DNA from: Stenotrophomonas sp. PS02298
Lineage (GTDB): Bacteria > Pseudomonadota > Gammaproteobacteria > Xanthomonadales > Xanthomonadaceae
Direction: 5' to 3'
Length of the DNA: 64,000 bases
NCBI RefSeq assembly: GCF_029959445.1
Contig: NZ_JASCOR010000001.1
Coordinates: 1-64,000, forward strand
Shown in pieces: positions 8,383-16,707 of the stretch. The notes beneath the pieces were generated by a model. It searched no databases. It saw only the letters and a program-made list of their open reading frames with translations, and had not been told where the DNA came from. Position 1 is the first letter of the stretch. Each line of letters begins with the position of its first letter. Made by a program: the position numbers and the translations under genes.

Positions 8383-9522
8383 TCAGCGATTGACTGCAGG
8401 GCCGTACACGCCGCTGTAGCCGGCTGCGCAAGTGCTAGTGCAGTCGCTGGTGAGCATGTTGCGCACGATCAGGCCGGCATTGTTCTTCGAGCGGAAATGG
8501 CCGACGCCGCTGCTGGTGTCGCCGCCACCGAAGTTGTACGGGCTGCCGTCGCTCCAATCCCAGTCGAAGCTGTAGGCGCTGCTGCCTGCGCCGATGTCGA
8601 CCTGCGCGTAGACATTGGTGGCGCTGTTGAACAGTGCGCCATCGGCGCAGCCGCCGCTGTAGCTGGTGGTGAAGCAATGCACCTGGTCACGCGAGCCGGC
8701 GGTGATGGTGTAGAAACGGATGCCGGTGTACGTGGCCGGGAACGTGCGCAGGCTGCCGCTGCCGCTGGCGGTCCAGCGGTTGTAACCGTAATAGGCAACG
8801 CCGGTGCTCGGGTACAGGCCGAAGGTGTAGTAGTTGTACGGGAAGACATAGGCCTCGGCGTTGCAGGTGGGCGCCAGGGTCGACTGATAACCGGTGCTGC
8901 GGCAGGTCTGCAGGCCGCGCAACCCGCCAGCGATGTTGATGAAGCGGCGCACGCTGCCTTGGTTGGCGTTGTACTTGATCGAGGCCAGGGCCATGGTCGC
9001 GCCCAACGAGTGGGTCACGATGTCGACCTGGCTCTTGCCGGTATAGGCCTTGACCTTGTCGATGAAGGTCTTGATCGTCTGATAGGTGGCCGGTGCGTGG
9101 TAGTTGTACTGTGGCGCCGCGCGCTCGCTGGCGCTGAGGTAGGTGATGCCGAACAGTTCGCAGTCGTTGTAGCCGGCAGCCTTCAGTTCGGCGTAGATCG
9201 AGCGCGGCGGGGTGCTGTAGCCGGCGACTGCGCCGGCTGGCATGTCGAAACTGATGGCGCTGTCGCCATTGCCGTGAATGAACACCACCGGAGTCTTGCT
9301 GGCGGTACAGCTGCCGCCGCCAAAGCCGCCCTGGCCGACACCGGGATTGAACCCGCCAGCGTATTGGTTCGCCGTGCCGGTGCAGGTGTAACCGTTGTTG
9401 CTGCCGCACTCCAGGGCCTTGGCGCTGGTGGGTGCCAGCATCAGCATGGCGCCCGCCAACGGCGCGGCCAAGGCGCTGAGCAGCCACGAGGAAATGACGG
9501 GGACAGATCGCTTGCTCGACAT
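8383..9522 (-). CDS. Secreted PhaZ7-like PHB depolymerase
   Basis: 379 residues with a Sec signal (about 1-37, ending SAKA before LECG). The mature sequence closely follows the extracellular PHB depolymerase PhaZ7 of Paucimonas: YAGGFNPG, GGFGGGSCTA, VVFIHGNGD, SIYAELKAAGYNDCELFG, FIDKVKAYTGKSQVDIV. The catalytic set is Ser172 (THSLG), Asp278 (SRDQV) and His341 (GVGHFR), with oxyanion His83. The spacings of 89, 106 and 63 residues agree with PhaZ7 as I recall it. The expected role is hydrolysis of amorphous poly-3-hydroxybutyrate outside the cell. It has no substrate-binding or linker domain. Activity on other polyesters cannot be excluded. Confidence 0.87.
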   Translation of the reverse strand: MSSKRSVPVISSWLLSALAAPLAGAMLMLAPTSAKALECGSNNGYTCTGTANQYAGGFNPGVGQGGFGGGSCTASKTPVVFIHGNGDSAISFDMPAGAVAGYSTPPRSIYAELKAAGYNDCELFGITYLSASERAAPQYNYHAPATYQTIKTFIDKVKAYTGKSQVDIVTHSLGATMALASIKYNANQGSVRRFINIAGGLRGLQTCRSTGYQSTLAPTCNAEAYVFPYNYYTFGLYPSTGVAYYGYNRWTASGSGSLRTFPATYTGIRFYTITAGSRDQVHCFTTSYSGGCADGALFNSATNVYAQVDIGAGSSAYSFDWDWSDGSPYNFGGGDTSSGVGHFRSKNNAGLIVRNMLTSDCTSTCAAGYSGVYGPAVNR

Positions 9523-9628
9523 CTGGCGGCTCCGGTAGGTGTGCGGGTTGATCCATGCAGGATCCGCCCGGGCCGCCGGGGCAGGCAGTGTCCTTTAGGG
9601 AAACTTGCAGTGCAGCACAGGCCCCGCG

Positions 9629-10534
9629 TTATCTGCGCTTGCGTATCAGCATGGCCGAGGCCTGCAGGATGGCGCGGGTCAGCAAGGCCATGGTTTTGAC
9701 CTCGCCCTTCCAGTGCTGCCAGTACAACGGCACGTCTTCCCAGGCGCGCGCCTTGACGTAGACCAAGCGCCCGCTCTCCAGGTGCCGGCGCACCAGTGGC
9801 AGCGGGTTCATGGTCCAGCCCAGTCCGCCGAGGTTGGCGTGGACGAAGGCGCGGGTGGAGGGGATCCACCAGGTCGGCGCATTGTGCGGCTGTTCGACCC
9901 CGGCCAGACGGCGTGCATAGCGGGCCTGCATGTCGTCCTTGCGGTTGAATACCAACACCGGTGCCTGCGCCAGCGCCTGTGCGGTCACGCCCTTGGCGAA
10001 ATGCCTGGCATGGAATTCGGGGGTGCAGGTGGCGGCGTAGCGCATGCTGCCCAGCGCATGGATCTGGCAGCCCTGCACCGGCTCGGACAAGGTGGTGACC
10101 GCCCCCATCACCGCACCCTGGCGCAGCAGGGCAACGGTGTGGTCCTGGTCTTCGGTATGCAGGTCCAGGGTGGTGGAGGTGCTATGGGAGAAGTTCTGCA
10201 CCGCCTCCGGGAACCAGGTTTCCATGCTGTCGTGGTTGACCGCCACCGGGATGCTGGCGCGTGGCAGCTCGGCGTCGCTGAGGCCGATGCGCTCGAAGGC
10301 GTCGCGCTCGAGCAGCGCGGTCTGTTCGGCCAGCTGTACCAGCACCTGGCCCTCCGCTGTTGCCTCGGTGGGAATGGTGCGCTTGATCAGCAGTTTGCCG
10401 ACCCTGTCCTCCAGCGCCTTGATCCGCTGCGATACCGCCGAGGCGGTGACGTTCAGCGACAGCGCCGCGCGTTCGAAGCTGCCTTCGCGGATGACGGCGG
10501 CCAGTGCCCGCAACTGGGCATGATCGATGCGCAT
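9629..10534 (-). CDS. argP: LysR-type regulator ArgP
   Basis: 301 residues. An N-terminal winged helix (about 2-60, AAVIREGSFERAALSLNVTASAVSQRIKALE) and a LysR effector domain match ArgP/LysG, the arginine- and lysine-sensing activator of basic amino acid exporters. It is divergent from an ArgO/LysE exporter with 133 bp between start codons, the standard regulator-target arrangement. It probably binds that intergenic region and activates the exporter when arginine is high. The PhaZ7-like gene follows on the same strand after 106 bp but is unlikely to be functionally linked. Confidence 0.88.
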   Translation of the reverse strand: MRIDHAQLRALAAVIREGSFERAALSLNVTASAVSQRIKALEDRVGKLLIKRTIPTEATAEGQVLVQLAEQTALLERDAFERIGLSDAELPRASIPVAVNHDSMETWFPEAVQNFSHSTSTTLDLHTEDQDHTVALLRQGAVMGAVTTLSEPVQGCQIHALGSMRYAATCTPEFHARHFAKGVTAQALAQAPVLVFNRKDDMQARYARRLAGVEQPHNAPTWWIPSTRAFVHANLGGLGWTMNPLPLVRRHLESGRLVYVKARAWEDVPLYWQHWKGEVKTMALLTRAILQASAMLIRKRR

Positions 10535-10667
10535 ATTAAGTTCTGCTAATGATGGTTAACGAAGTTTAGTTCTACTTTTCCTTGCTGCATTGCGACAATT
10601 ACCGCGTCCGGACGTACCGGTGGGTTCTCCCGCTGCGTCCTTCCCCCAAGTAGCAAGGTTTTTCCTC
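10535..10667. promoter_or_regulatory. argP-argO divergent control region
   Basis: The 133 bp between the argP and argO start codons is locally AT-rich (10535-10585) with several LysR-like T-N11-A spaced motifs, for example around TTAAGTTCTGCTAATG and GGTTAACGAAGTTTAG. It should carry both promoters and the ArgP site; exact boxes are not resolvable by eye. Confidence 0.5.
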
Positions 10668-11303
10668 ATGTTTTCGGTTATTTCCGCCCAAGCTGCCGGC
10701 AGTGCCTGGCTCAGTGGTGCCGGTATCGGTATCGGTCTGTTCGCCATCGTCGGCGCGCAGAGTGCGTTCATCCTGCGCCAGGGGATCATGCGCCAGCACG
10801 TGATTCCGATCATTGCCACCTGTTTCGCCATCGATGCGGTGTTCATCATGGCCAGCGTGGCCGGCCTGCGGCAGCTGACCGCTCAGCTGCCGTGGCTGAC
10901 CACCGTCCTGCTGTGGGGCGGTGTTGCCTTCCTGACCTGGTATGCGGCGCAGTCGGCGCGGCGTGCGGTGGCCGGTGGCGGTGGCATGAAGCTGGATGAC
11001 AACGGCGAGCAGTCGTTGCGTGCAGCCTTGATGGCGGCGGCTGGTTTCTCGATCATCAACCCGCATTTCTGGCTGGACATGATGGTCATTGGTTCGATTG
11101 CCGACAACTTCGGCGAGTCGCGCATGGCGTTCGCCATCGGCGTGGTGACCGCCAGCGGTGTGTGGCTGACGGTGCAGGGCCTGGGTGCGCGGATGCTGGC
11201 GCCGTTGTTCACCAAGCCCTCCACCTGGCGCATTCTGGACGGCACCATCGCCGTGATCCTCAGCGTGCTGGCCTTGACCCTGGCAATCCGCGGGGTCAAC
11301 TGA
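10668..11303 (+). CDS. argO: ArgO/LysE-family basic amino acid exporter
   Basis: 211 residues from the ATG at 10668; upstream in-frame codons are leader. About six membrane helices follow the LysE fold, with the signature GLFAIVGAQSAFILRQG near the N-terminus and FSIINPHFWLDMMVIG in the second half. It exports L-arginine and possibly lysine or the toxic analogue canavanine. The divergent argP supports this over other LysE/RhtB transporters. A GC-rich hairpin lies just past the stop. Confidence 0.87.
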   Translation: MFSVISAQAAGSAWLSGAGIGIGLFAIVGAQSAFILRQGIMRQHVIPIIATCFAIDAVFIMASVAGLRQLTAQLPWLTTVLLWGGVAFLTWYAAQSARRAVAGGGGMKLDDNGEQSLRAALMAAAGFSIINPHFWLDMMVIGSIADNFGESRMAFAIGVVTASGVWLTVQGLGARMLAPLFTKPSTWRILDGTIAVILSVLALTLAIRGVN

Positions 11304-11332
11304 GGTCAGGCGTCGTCCGGCCGGTTTGGGTG

Positions 11333-11359
11333 CGGCCGGGTCATACCCGGACCCGGCCG
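11333..11359 (+). terminator. Hairpin downstream of argO
   Basis: CGGCCGGGT pairs with ACCCGGCCG around a 9-base loop, 29 bases after the argO stop. No T tract follows, so this is a weak terminator candidate. The remaining gap to 11504 holds a GTAGCCCGGGC-type repeat relic at 11390-11413 and a second CCCGG-rich inverted repeat near 11455-11482. Confidence 0.4.
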
Positions 11360-11504
11360 GATCGACGCTTTGGTAGTCGCGTCAATATTGCCCGGGCAAG
11401 TGAAACACACCCGGCAGCAGAAACCTGCCGTTTTTCCAGACTGACCGGCAACAGGTCCGGGTACGTTGTGCATACCCGGGCTGCGGCCTTGCAAGCGTTG
11501 GCGG

Positions 11505-14240
11505 CTAGGTGGCCGGGTTCCAGCGTGCCGGCCACTGGAGAATGAAGTCCTCCACCTTTGCCAACGGCATTGGTCGTCCAAACACATAGCCCTGGCCCTC
11601 GGCACAGTGCTCTTCCTTCAGCTGGTCCAGTTGCGCCTGGGTTTCGACACCTTCGATGGTGGTGCTGATGCCCAGCTTTTCGCACAGGTGCGATACAGCG
11701 CCGATGATGGCGCTGCCCTGGCTTTGTTCACCCAGGTCGCGGACGAAGGACTTGTCGATCTTGACCTTGTCGAACGGGAACGCGCGCAGGTAGCCGAGCG
11801 AGGAGTAGCCGGTGCCGAAGTCGTCCATCACGATCGATACGCCGGCCTTCTTCAGTTGCAGTAGCTGTGCAGACGCGGCCTCGATGTTGGTGATCAGTGC
11901 GTTCTCGGTGATCTCCAGTTCCAGCCGTGCCGGCGCCAGCCCGGTTTCTGCCAATACCTGCTCGACGCCTTCCGCCAGATCGGGCTGGGCCAGCTGCGAT
12001 ACCGACAGGTTCACCGCGATCTTCATCTGCTCCGGCCACTGGCTGGCATCCCGGGCGGCCTGGCGCAGCACCCACGCGCCCAGCGGCAGCATCATGCCGA
12101 TGTCTTCAGCCAAGGCGAGGAACTCACTGGGTTCAAGCAGGCCACGTTGCGGGTGATTCCAGCGCAGCAGCGCTTCAAAACCGGCGACCTGGCGCAGGCG
12201 CAGGTCCACCAGCGGCTGGTAGTGCAGCTCAAACTGCTGTTGCTGCAGGGCCGCGCGCAGTTCGGTCTCCAGCTGCCGGCGACGCTGCATGCGCGTATCC
12301 ATTTCCGCCTCGAAGAAACGGTAGCAGCTGCGGCCCTCGTCCTTGGCCCGGTACAGGGCCAGATCGGCGTTGCGCATCAAGGTGTCGGCAGCGTTGGCCT
12401 GGTTGTCGATCAGGACGATGCCGATGCTGGTGCTGATGGCGAACTGGTGGTTCTCCAGTTCGACACTGCGGCCCAGTTCTTCCACCAACCGCGCAGCCAG
12501 CGTGGCGGCGGCTTCAGGCATGCGGCTTTCCGATGCCATCAGGATGGCAAACTCGTCGCCCCCCAGTCGCGCGACCAGGTCATTGCCGCGTACGCAGCCG
12601 AGGATGCGCTGGGCGACTTCCTGCAGCAGGCGGTCGCCGGTGGGGTGGCCGAGGCTGTCGTTGACGTCCTTGAAGCGGTCCAGGTCGAGCAGCAACAAGG
12701 CGCTGTTGTGTCCACGACGGGCGGCGATCAAGGCCTGGTCGAGCTTCTCGAACAGCATGGTGCGATTTGGCAATGCGGTCAGCGGATCGTGCTGGGCAAG
12801 GTAGGCAATGCGAGCCTGCGCCTGCCGTCGCGCGTCCACGTCCTCCAGCACGCCGGCCCAACTGCTCAGGCTGTGGCCGATGCGGGCACCGCGCGCGCGT
12901 AACCAGCGCCACTTCCCGTACAGATCCAGTACCCGGAACTCCACGTCCAGCGAGGCCGCTTTGGTGGCGGTGAAACTCTGCTCCAATGCGATTTCTATCT
13001 GTGGCAGGTCGTCTTCGTTGACACGGCGCAGCCAGCCCTTGCCGAGCGCATGGTCATCAGGTTGGCCGGTCAGCTCGCGCCAACCGGTGGCCGAAAGCAC
13101 CGTTCCATTGCGATCGGATTGCCACAGCACCAGAGCGCCGGCCTCGGCAACGGCGCGGTAACGCTGCTCGCTGGCCTTGAGGTCACGGGCCAGGGCGCGC
13201 GCTTCATCGGCGCTCTTCTTCAATGCATCGACAGTGCCGTTGAGGCTGCTCTGCAGGCTGCGCACTTCGCGGATGTTGGACGGGTGTGGATCGGGCAGGG
13301 GGGCGAGATTGTCGACGACGCCATGACTGCGCTGGACCAGGGCGCGGATCGGCAGCAGGATGCTGCGGGCGATGGCGTTGGCCCAAAGCAGGGCGATCAC
13401 GGCTGCGACGATGCCACCGAGAATGATCCCGAGCAGCGGTTGTAGCCAGCGGGCCTGGAAGCTCTGTTGTGGTTCTCCCACCACCAGCGTCCATCCCGGT
13501 GCAGCCTGCAATCTGTGGAAGGCGAAGATCACCGGCGTGCCTTCCTTGCTGCTGGCATCGATCAGCCCGTGTTGACCGCTGCTGCGCTGCAGCGTCTGCC
13601 AGTCAGGCACTTGCTTGCCGATGTAACGTTCCGGCGAAAGCGACCGAGCGGCAATGACGCCATTGTTATCGACGACCGCAGCCAGCAGCTGCTGGTCGTT
13701 GCCGCTGCCCATGATGCTGGCGATCAGGCGATTGGAGGGCTGCACCATGGTCAGGACACGGGTGCCACCGGTATCACCGAAGGGCAGGGCAATGGTGACT
13801 TCCGGGGTGTTGGTGATGGCGTTGGTGAACAGATCCGAGACCTGCGCCCTGCCTTCGCGGCGTGCGTCGTACAGCAGGCCTGATGGCAACGTGCGGGCCT
13901 GCTCGCTGTCATCCTGGATCAAGCGGATATCCGGGTTGGCGCGTGCCCATGCCTGCAGCTCAGGGGCTGTTTCCTGCAGCTGTGGTGCGAGCGAGGACAG
14001 CAGACGCAGCTGGTTGATGTTGTCCTCGATACCCTGGTCAACACCACGGGCAAGGGCGATGGCGGTTTCCTGCAGGCGTTGTTCGGAGCTGTGGCGGTAA
14101 TCGCGGGCGGCGTTCCAGACGGCGAAGGCGCCGATCACCAGCAATGGCAGCAGGGTCGCAAGGATCAGCAGGTGCAGGCGGGAATGCAGGCCACGGGTAC
14201 GCGCCAAGGTGTGCTGCGCCGCCGATGCAGTAGTTGCCAA
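11505..14240 (-). CDS. Membrane sensor with HAMP-PAS-GGDEF-EAL, bifunctional c-di-GMP enzyme
   Basis: 911 residues. TM1 lies at about 23-42, followed by a periplasmic dCACHE-like sensor (about 43-268), TM2 at about 269-291, HAMP (292-345), PAS (about 355-475), GGDEF (480-640) and EAL (650-900). GGDEF at 560-564 is intact and preceded by an RGND inhibitory site. The EAL domain keeps EALLRW (from 689), NLS, EITEN, DDFGTGYSS, KIDKSF, EGVE and GQGYVFGRP, so both cyclase and phosphodiesterase residues are present. Such proteins usually have one dominant activity set by the periplasmic ligand. A CRP/Clp-like site lies about 200 bp upstream. Confidence 0.93.
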   Translation of the reverse strand: MATTASAAQHTLARTRGLHSRLHLLILATLLPLLVIGAFAVWNAARDYRHSSEQRLQETAIALARGVDQGIEDNINQLRLLSSLAPQLQETAPELQAWARANPDIRLIQDDSEQARTLPSGLLYDARREGRAQVSDLFTNAITNTPEVTIALPFGDTGGTRVLTMVQPSNRLIASIMGSGNDQQLLAAVVDNNGVIAARSLSPERYIGKQVPDWQTLQRSSGQHGLIDASSKEGTPVIFAFHRLQAAPGWTLVVGEPQQSFQARWLQPLLGIILGGIVAAVIALLWANAIARSILLPIRALVQRSHGVVDNLAPLPDPHPSNIREVRSLQSSLNGTVDALKKSADEARALARDLKASEQRYRAVAEAGALVLWQSDRNGTVLSATGWRELTGQPDDHALGKGWLRRVNEDDLPQIEIALEQSFTATKAASLDVEFRVLDLYGKWRWLRARGARIGHSLSSWAGVLEDVDARRQAQARIAYLAQHDPLTALPNRTMLFEKLDQALIAARRGHNSALLLLDLDRFKDVNDSLGHPTGDRLLQEVAQRILGCVRGNDLVARLGGDEFAILMASESRMPEAAATLAARLVEELGRSVELENHQFAISTSIGIVLIDNQANAADTLMRNADLALYRAKDEGRSCYRFFEAEMDTRMQRRRQLETELRAALQQQQFELHYQPLVDLRLRQVAGFEALLRWNHPQRGLLEPSEFLALAEDIGMMLPLGAWVLRQAARDASQWPEQMKIAVNLSVSQLAQPDLAEGVEQVLAETGLAPARLELEITENALITNIEAASAQLLQLKKAGVSIVMDDFGTGYSSLGYLRAFPFDKVKIDKSFVRDLGEQSQGSAIIGAVSHLCEKLGISTTIEGVETQAQLDQLKEEHCAEGQGYVFGRPMPLAKVEDFILQWPARWNPAT

Positions 14241-14566
14241 GCCTCAGTCTCCGGTTTCCGTTGTGGCGTTGTGCAGAGGGCAGCCAAGCCCGAATGGCGG
14301 CCGTGGGCGGCGTGGCGCTGTTATGGCACGAACCCGGTAAGGTTGGAAAGTACGCGTGGAACCCAAGGCGGGGGCTGTGCAGTGGCCCCCCACTGTCCAA
14401 TTCCCGCCGTGCAGGGCAGGTGTAGGCATCAGGGATGGATGCGTGATTGTGATCACGCTATCGCATCGCTCTTGCAGCCGAAGGCTGTCGCATCGTCCGC
14501 CGAGGCTGCAAACGATGCGGGCGGGGTCGTTCCCGGTTCCAGTTGCATGCGGTATTGGCGCCGCTG
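14241..14566. other. 326-bp region upstream of the GGDEF-EAL gene
   Basis: This holds the promoter region of the GGDEF-EAL gene and the 3' side of the esterase lipoprotein gene (both minus strand). Apart from the CRP/Clp-like inverted repeat at 14442-14457 I see no gene or RNA. Confidence 0.5.
14442..14457. promoter_or_regulatory. Candidate CRP/Clp-type operator
   Basis: CGTGA-TTGTGA-TCACG is a perfect inverted repeat with the 6-bp spacing of the CRP/Clp consensus TGTGA-N6-TCACA, one symmetric mismatch per half. It lies about 200 bp upstream of the GGDEF-EAL start. In xanthomonads Clp is a CRP homologue whose DNA binding is blocked by c-di-GMP, which would make a feedback loop; this is inference. 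Confidence 0.4.
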
Positions 14567-15370
14567 TCAGGGGCGCTTCTGGCTCCACATCCATTCCCAC
14601 ATCGCGGGGTTGCGATAGGTGGCATCCCAGGCGTTGTGCTGGACGTCCGGGTACTCGGTGTAACGGAAGCCTGCATCCATCTGCCGGCTGGCGGCAACGA
14701 TCGCGCGATCATCGGTGGTCGGCACCAGTCCATCGAGGGCGCCATGGAATATCCAGGTGGGTACATGGCGCAGGCGGCTGACGACGCTTTGATAGGGGGC
14801 GGCGACATTGGCTACCTGGTCCACCACCAGTCCGGGTCGGTCGGCACGCGGTGCTCGCAGCGCGCCGCAGATCGGCACCAGTGCGGCGAATTGGTCCGGC
14901 CGGGTCAGGGCCAGTTCCCAGCTGCCATAGCCGCCCATCGAGATACCCGTCAGATAGATACGCTGTGGATCGGCAGTGAACTCCTTGCTGGCCGCCTCCA
15001 GGACCGCCAGCGCCATGCGCGCGTTGCGTCCGCGCCATTCTTCGTCCTCCGGCACCTGGGGGAACACCACCAGGGCCGGGAAGGTGTCCATGTTCTGGGT
15101 GAGCCAGGGGCCAATCCCGGCCAAGGTAGGCTTGAGTCCGTCGTCGCCACGCTCACCGGAGCCATGCAGGAACAGCACCAGTGGTCGCGGGCCGGGTGGT
15201 GTGGCGCTAGTGGCAGGCACAAACACCTGGTAGTGGAACTGACGACCCTCGAAATCGAGCTGCCGCGCGACGAACTGCCCCTTGGCCGGCGCCGTGCTGG
15301 TGGTTGAAGGCAGGCTGTTGCAGCCCATGAGCATACCCAGCAGACATAGCGACATCAGGATGCGGCCCAT
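14567..15370 (-). CDS. Esterase lipoprotein of the alpha/beta-hydrolase fold
   Basis: 267 residues from MGRILMSL; an ATG 15 bases upstream is also open. The lipobox LMGC at 14-17 predicts a membrane-anchored lipoprotein facing the periplasm. The alpha/beta-hydrolase core has LVLFLHGSGERG (oxyanion), nucleophile Ser144 in GISMGG, Asp213 in HGALDG and His245 in VQHNAW, a complete triad. It resembles the prolyl-oligopeptidase-like/feruloyl esterase group often annotated as phospholipase/carboxylesterase. It is monocistronic, divergent from a small lipoprotein gene. The ester substrate is unknown. Confidence 0.83.
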   Translation of the reverse strand: MGRILMSLCLLGMLMGCNSLPSTTSTAPAKGQFVARQLDFEGRQFHYQVFVPATSATPPGPRPLVLFLHGSGERGDDGLKPTLAGIGPWLTQNMDTFPALVVFPQVPEDEEWRGRNARMALAVLEAASKEFTADPQRIYLTGISMGGYGSWELALTRPDQFAALVPICGALRAPRADRPGLVVDQVANVAAPYQSVVSRLRHVPTWIFHGALDGLVPTTDDRAIVAASRQMDAGFRYTEYPDVQHNAWDATYRNPAMWEWMWSQKRP

Positions 15371-15478
15371 TGCAATCGGCTCCATGGCGGAAGCCCACAG
15401 ACTAGCCTGATTTCGCGTGTGTCAGAATGCTTGTGGATACACCGCCGTGGCGGTCTGTGCTTTTATTGGGGGTTGTGG

Positions 15479-15769
15479 ATGAAGAAGTTGCTGATCGTTG
15501 CGTTGGCAACCTTGCTGGCTGCCTGCAGCCAGGGCCTGAGTGGCACCTGGGACGATGGCATGGGGATGGTCAGTTACACATTCGACTCCGACGGCAAGGT
15601 CACGGTTGAAACGCTGGGCAAGGCACAGCAAAGCCGCTATACCCGTGACGGCAATGCCTTGAAGGTTGCAGTGCCCGGCAGCGAAGCGCAGTCGGTGGAG
15701 TTCACCATCAACGAGGATGGCTCGCTGCAAGGCCCGATGGGCGTGCGTCTGCACAAGCAGAAGAAGTGA
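15479..15769 (+). CDS. Small lipoprotein of unknown function
   Basis: 96 residues: MKKLLIVALATLLAACSQG is a textbook lipoprotein signal with Cys16. The mature 80 residues (GTWDDGMGMVSYTFDSDGKVTVETLG) look like a compact all-beta domain, with a SGTW opening like small lipocalin-like or META-type domains. The ATG at 15479 gives the correct signal, with GGTTGTGG just upstream; the frame extends 60 bases further without purpose. Function unknown. Confidence 0.7.
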   Translation: MKKLLIVALATLLAACSQGLSGTWDDGMGMVSYTFDSDGKVTVETLGKAQQSRYTRDGNALKVAVPGSEAQSVEFTINEDGSLQGPMGVRLHKQKK

Positions 15770-15796
15770 GGCATCCCCGGCGGATTGGTCTGTGCT

Positions 15797-15842
15797 GATG
15801 TTCCCAGCTCAGCAGCGCGCCTGTGGCTGAGCTGGAAACATC
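15797..15842. terminator. Long hairpin between convergent genes
   Basis: GATGTTCCCAGCTCAG and CTGAGCTGGAAACATC form a 16-bp stem with one mismatch around a 14-base loop. A second GC hairpin (GTTCCCGG...CCGGGAA) follows at about 15868-15897. Together they fill the gap between the lipoprotein and IclR gene ends. There is no T tract, so they are bidirectional 3'-end structures. Confidence 0.5.
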
Positions 15843-15912
15843 GGGCCCTCAGGGTCGCGGCGGCCGACGTTCCCGGCATCAGCGGATGCCCCGGGAATGT
15901 ACTGAAACGTGC

Positions 15913-16707
15913 TCATGAGGCCTGCAGGAAGCCTTCGATCTCGCGCGCGGCTTTTCCTACCTGTGCGCTCAGCGACGCTTTCATATCTGCTGGCAATACC
16001 GAGCGCGGGACCATGATGCTGATCGAGGCCAGCACCTTGCCGCCACCGTCACGCAACGGGTAGGCCACCGTCGAGACGCCGGGTTGGTAGAACGATTCGC
16101 TGATGGCGTGACCGCGTGCATTGTCGTTGCCCAGCAGCTCGACCAGCTCCTTTGGTGTTTTTGGCCCCTGTTCGGAGGTGAGCGCAAATGCCGATTCCGG
16201 ATACAGCGCACCCAGTTCCTGCTCGGGCATCGTCATCAACAGCACGCGGCCTGTCGCAGTGCAATGTGCGGGTCGACGTGTGCCGACGCTGACGCCTGAA
16301 GGGAGTTCGCCGATGGCGCTGGCGTGGGCCACATAGATGACCTCGCGTCCATCCAGCACGCTCAGCTGGGCTGAGTGGCTGGTGATGTCACGTAACCGCT
16401 GAATGATGGGTTGCCCGATCTGCACGATGTCCATCGATGACAGGTAGTCAAAGCCCAGTCGCAGAATGCTGATGCCGAGGTTGTAGCCACCGCTTGCGCT
16501 GTTGCGATCCAGGAAGCGCATCTGTTCCAGCGTCTGTACGGCGCGGTAGACCGATGCCTTGGGCATGCCGGTGCGCTGGCAGACCTGGGTGAAGCTCAGT
16601 TCGCCACGTTGCCGTCCAAACAGCAGCAACATGTTCAGGCCCCTCTCCAATGCCGGCACCATGTAGCGATTGGGTTCTTTTGCTGTTGTTGCTTGGGGTG
16701 TCGACAT
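15913..16707 (-). CDS. IclR-family transcriptional regulator
   Basis: 264 residues from the ATG at 16707, preceded by a strong GGAGG; the open frame runs 252 bases further upstream without family content. An N-terminal winged helix (about 15-80, LSFTQVCQRTGMPKASVYRAVQTLEQ) precedes the IclR effector domain (about 90-255, with HCTATGRVLL and FYQPGVSTVAYPL). Such regulators control aromatic, glyoxylate or sugar-acid catabolism, but no catabolic operon adjoins it, so the target is unknown. The 850-bp gap upstream is unusually AT-rich. Confidence 0.85.
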   Translation of the reverse strand: MSTPQATTAKEPNRYMVPALERGLNMLLLFGRQRGELSFTQVCQRTGMPKASVYRAVQTLEQMRFLDRNSASGGYNLGISILRLGFDYLSSMDIVQIGQPIIQRLRDITSHSAQLSVLDGREVIYVAHASAIGELPSGVSVGTRRPAHCTATGRVLLMTMPEQELGALYPESAFALTSEQGPKTPKELVELLGNDNARGHAISESFYQPGVSTVAYPLRDGGGKVLASISIMVPRSVLPADMKASLSAQVGKAAREIEGFLQAS

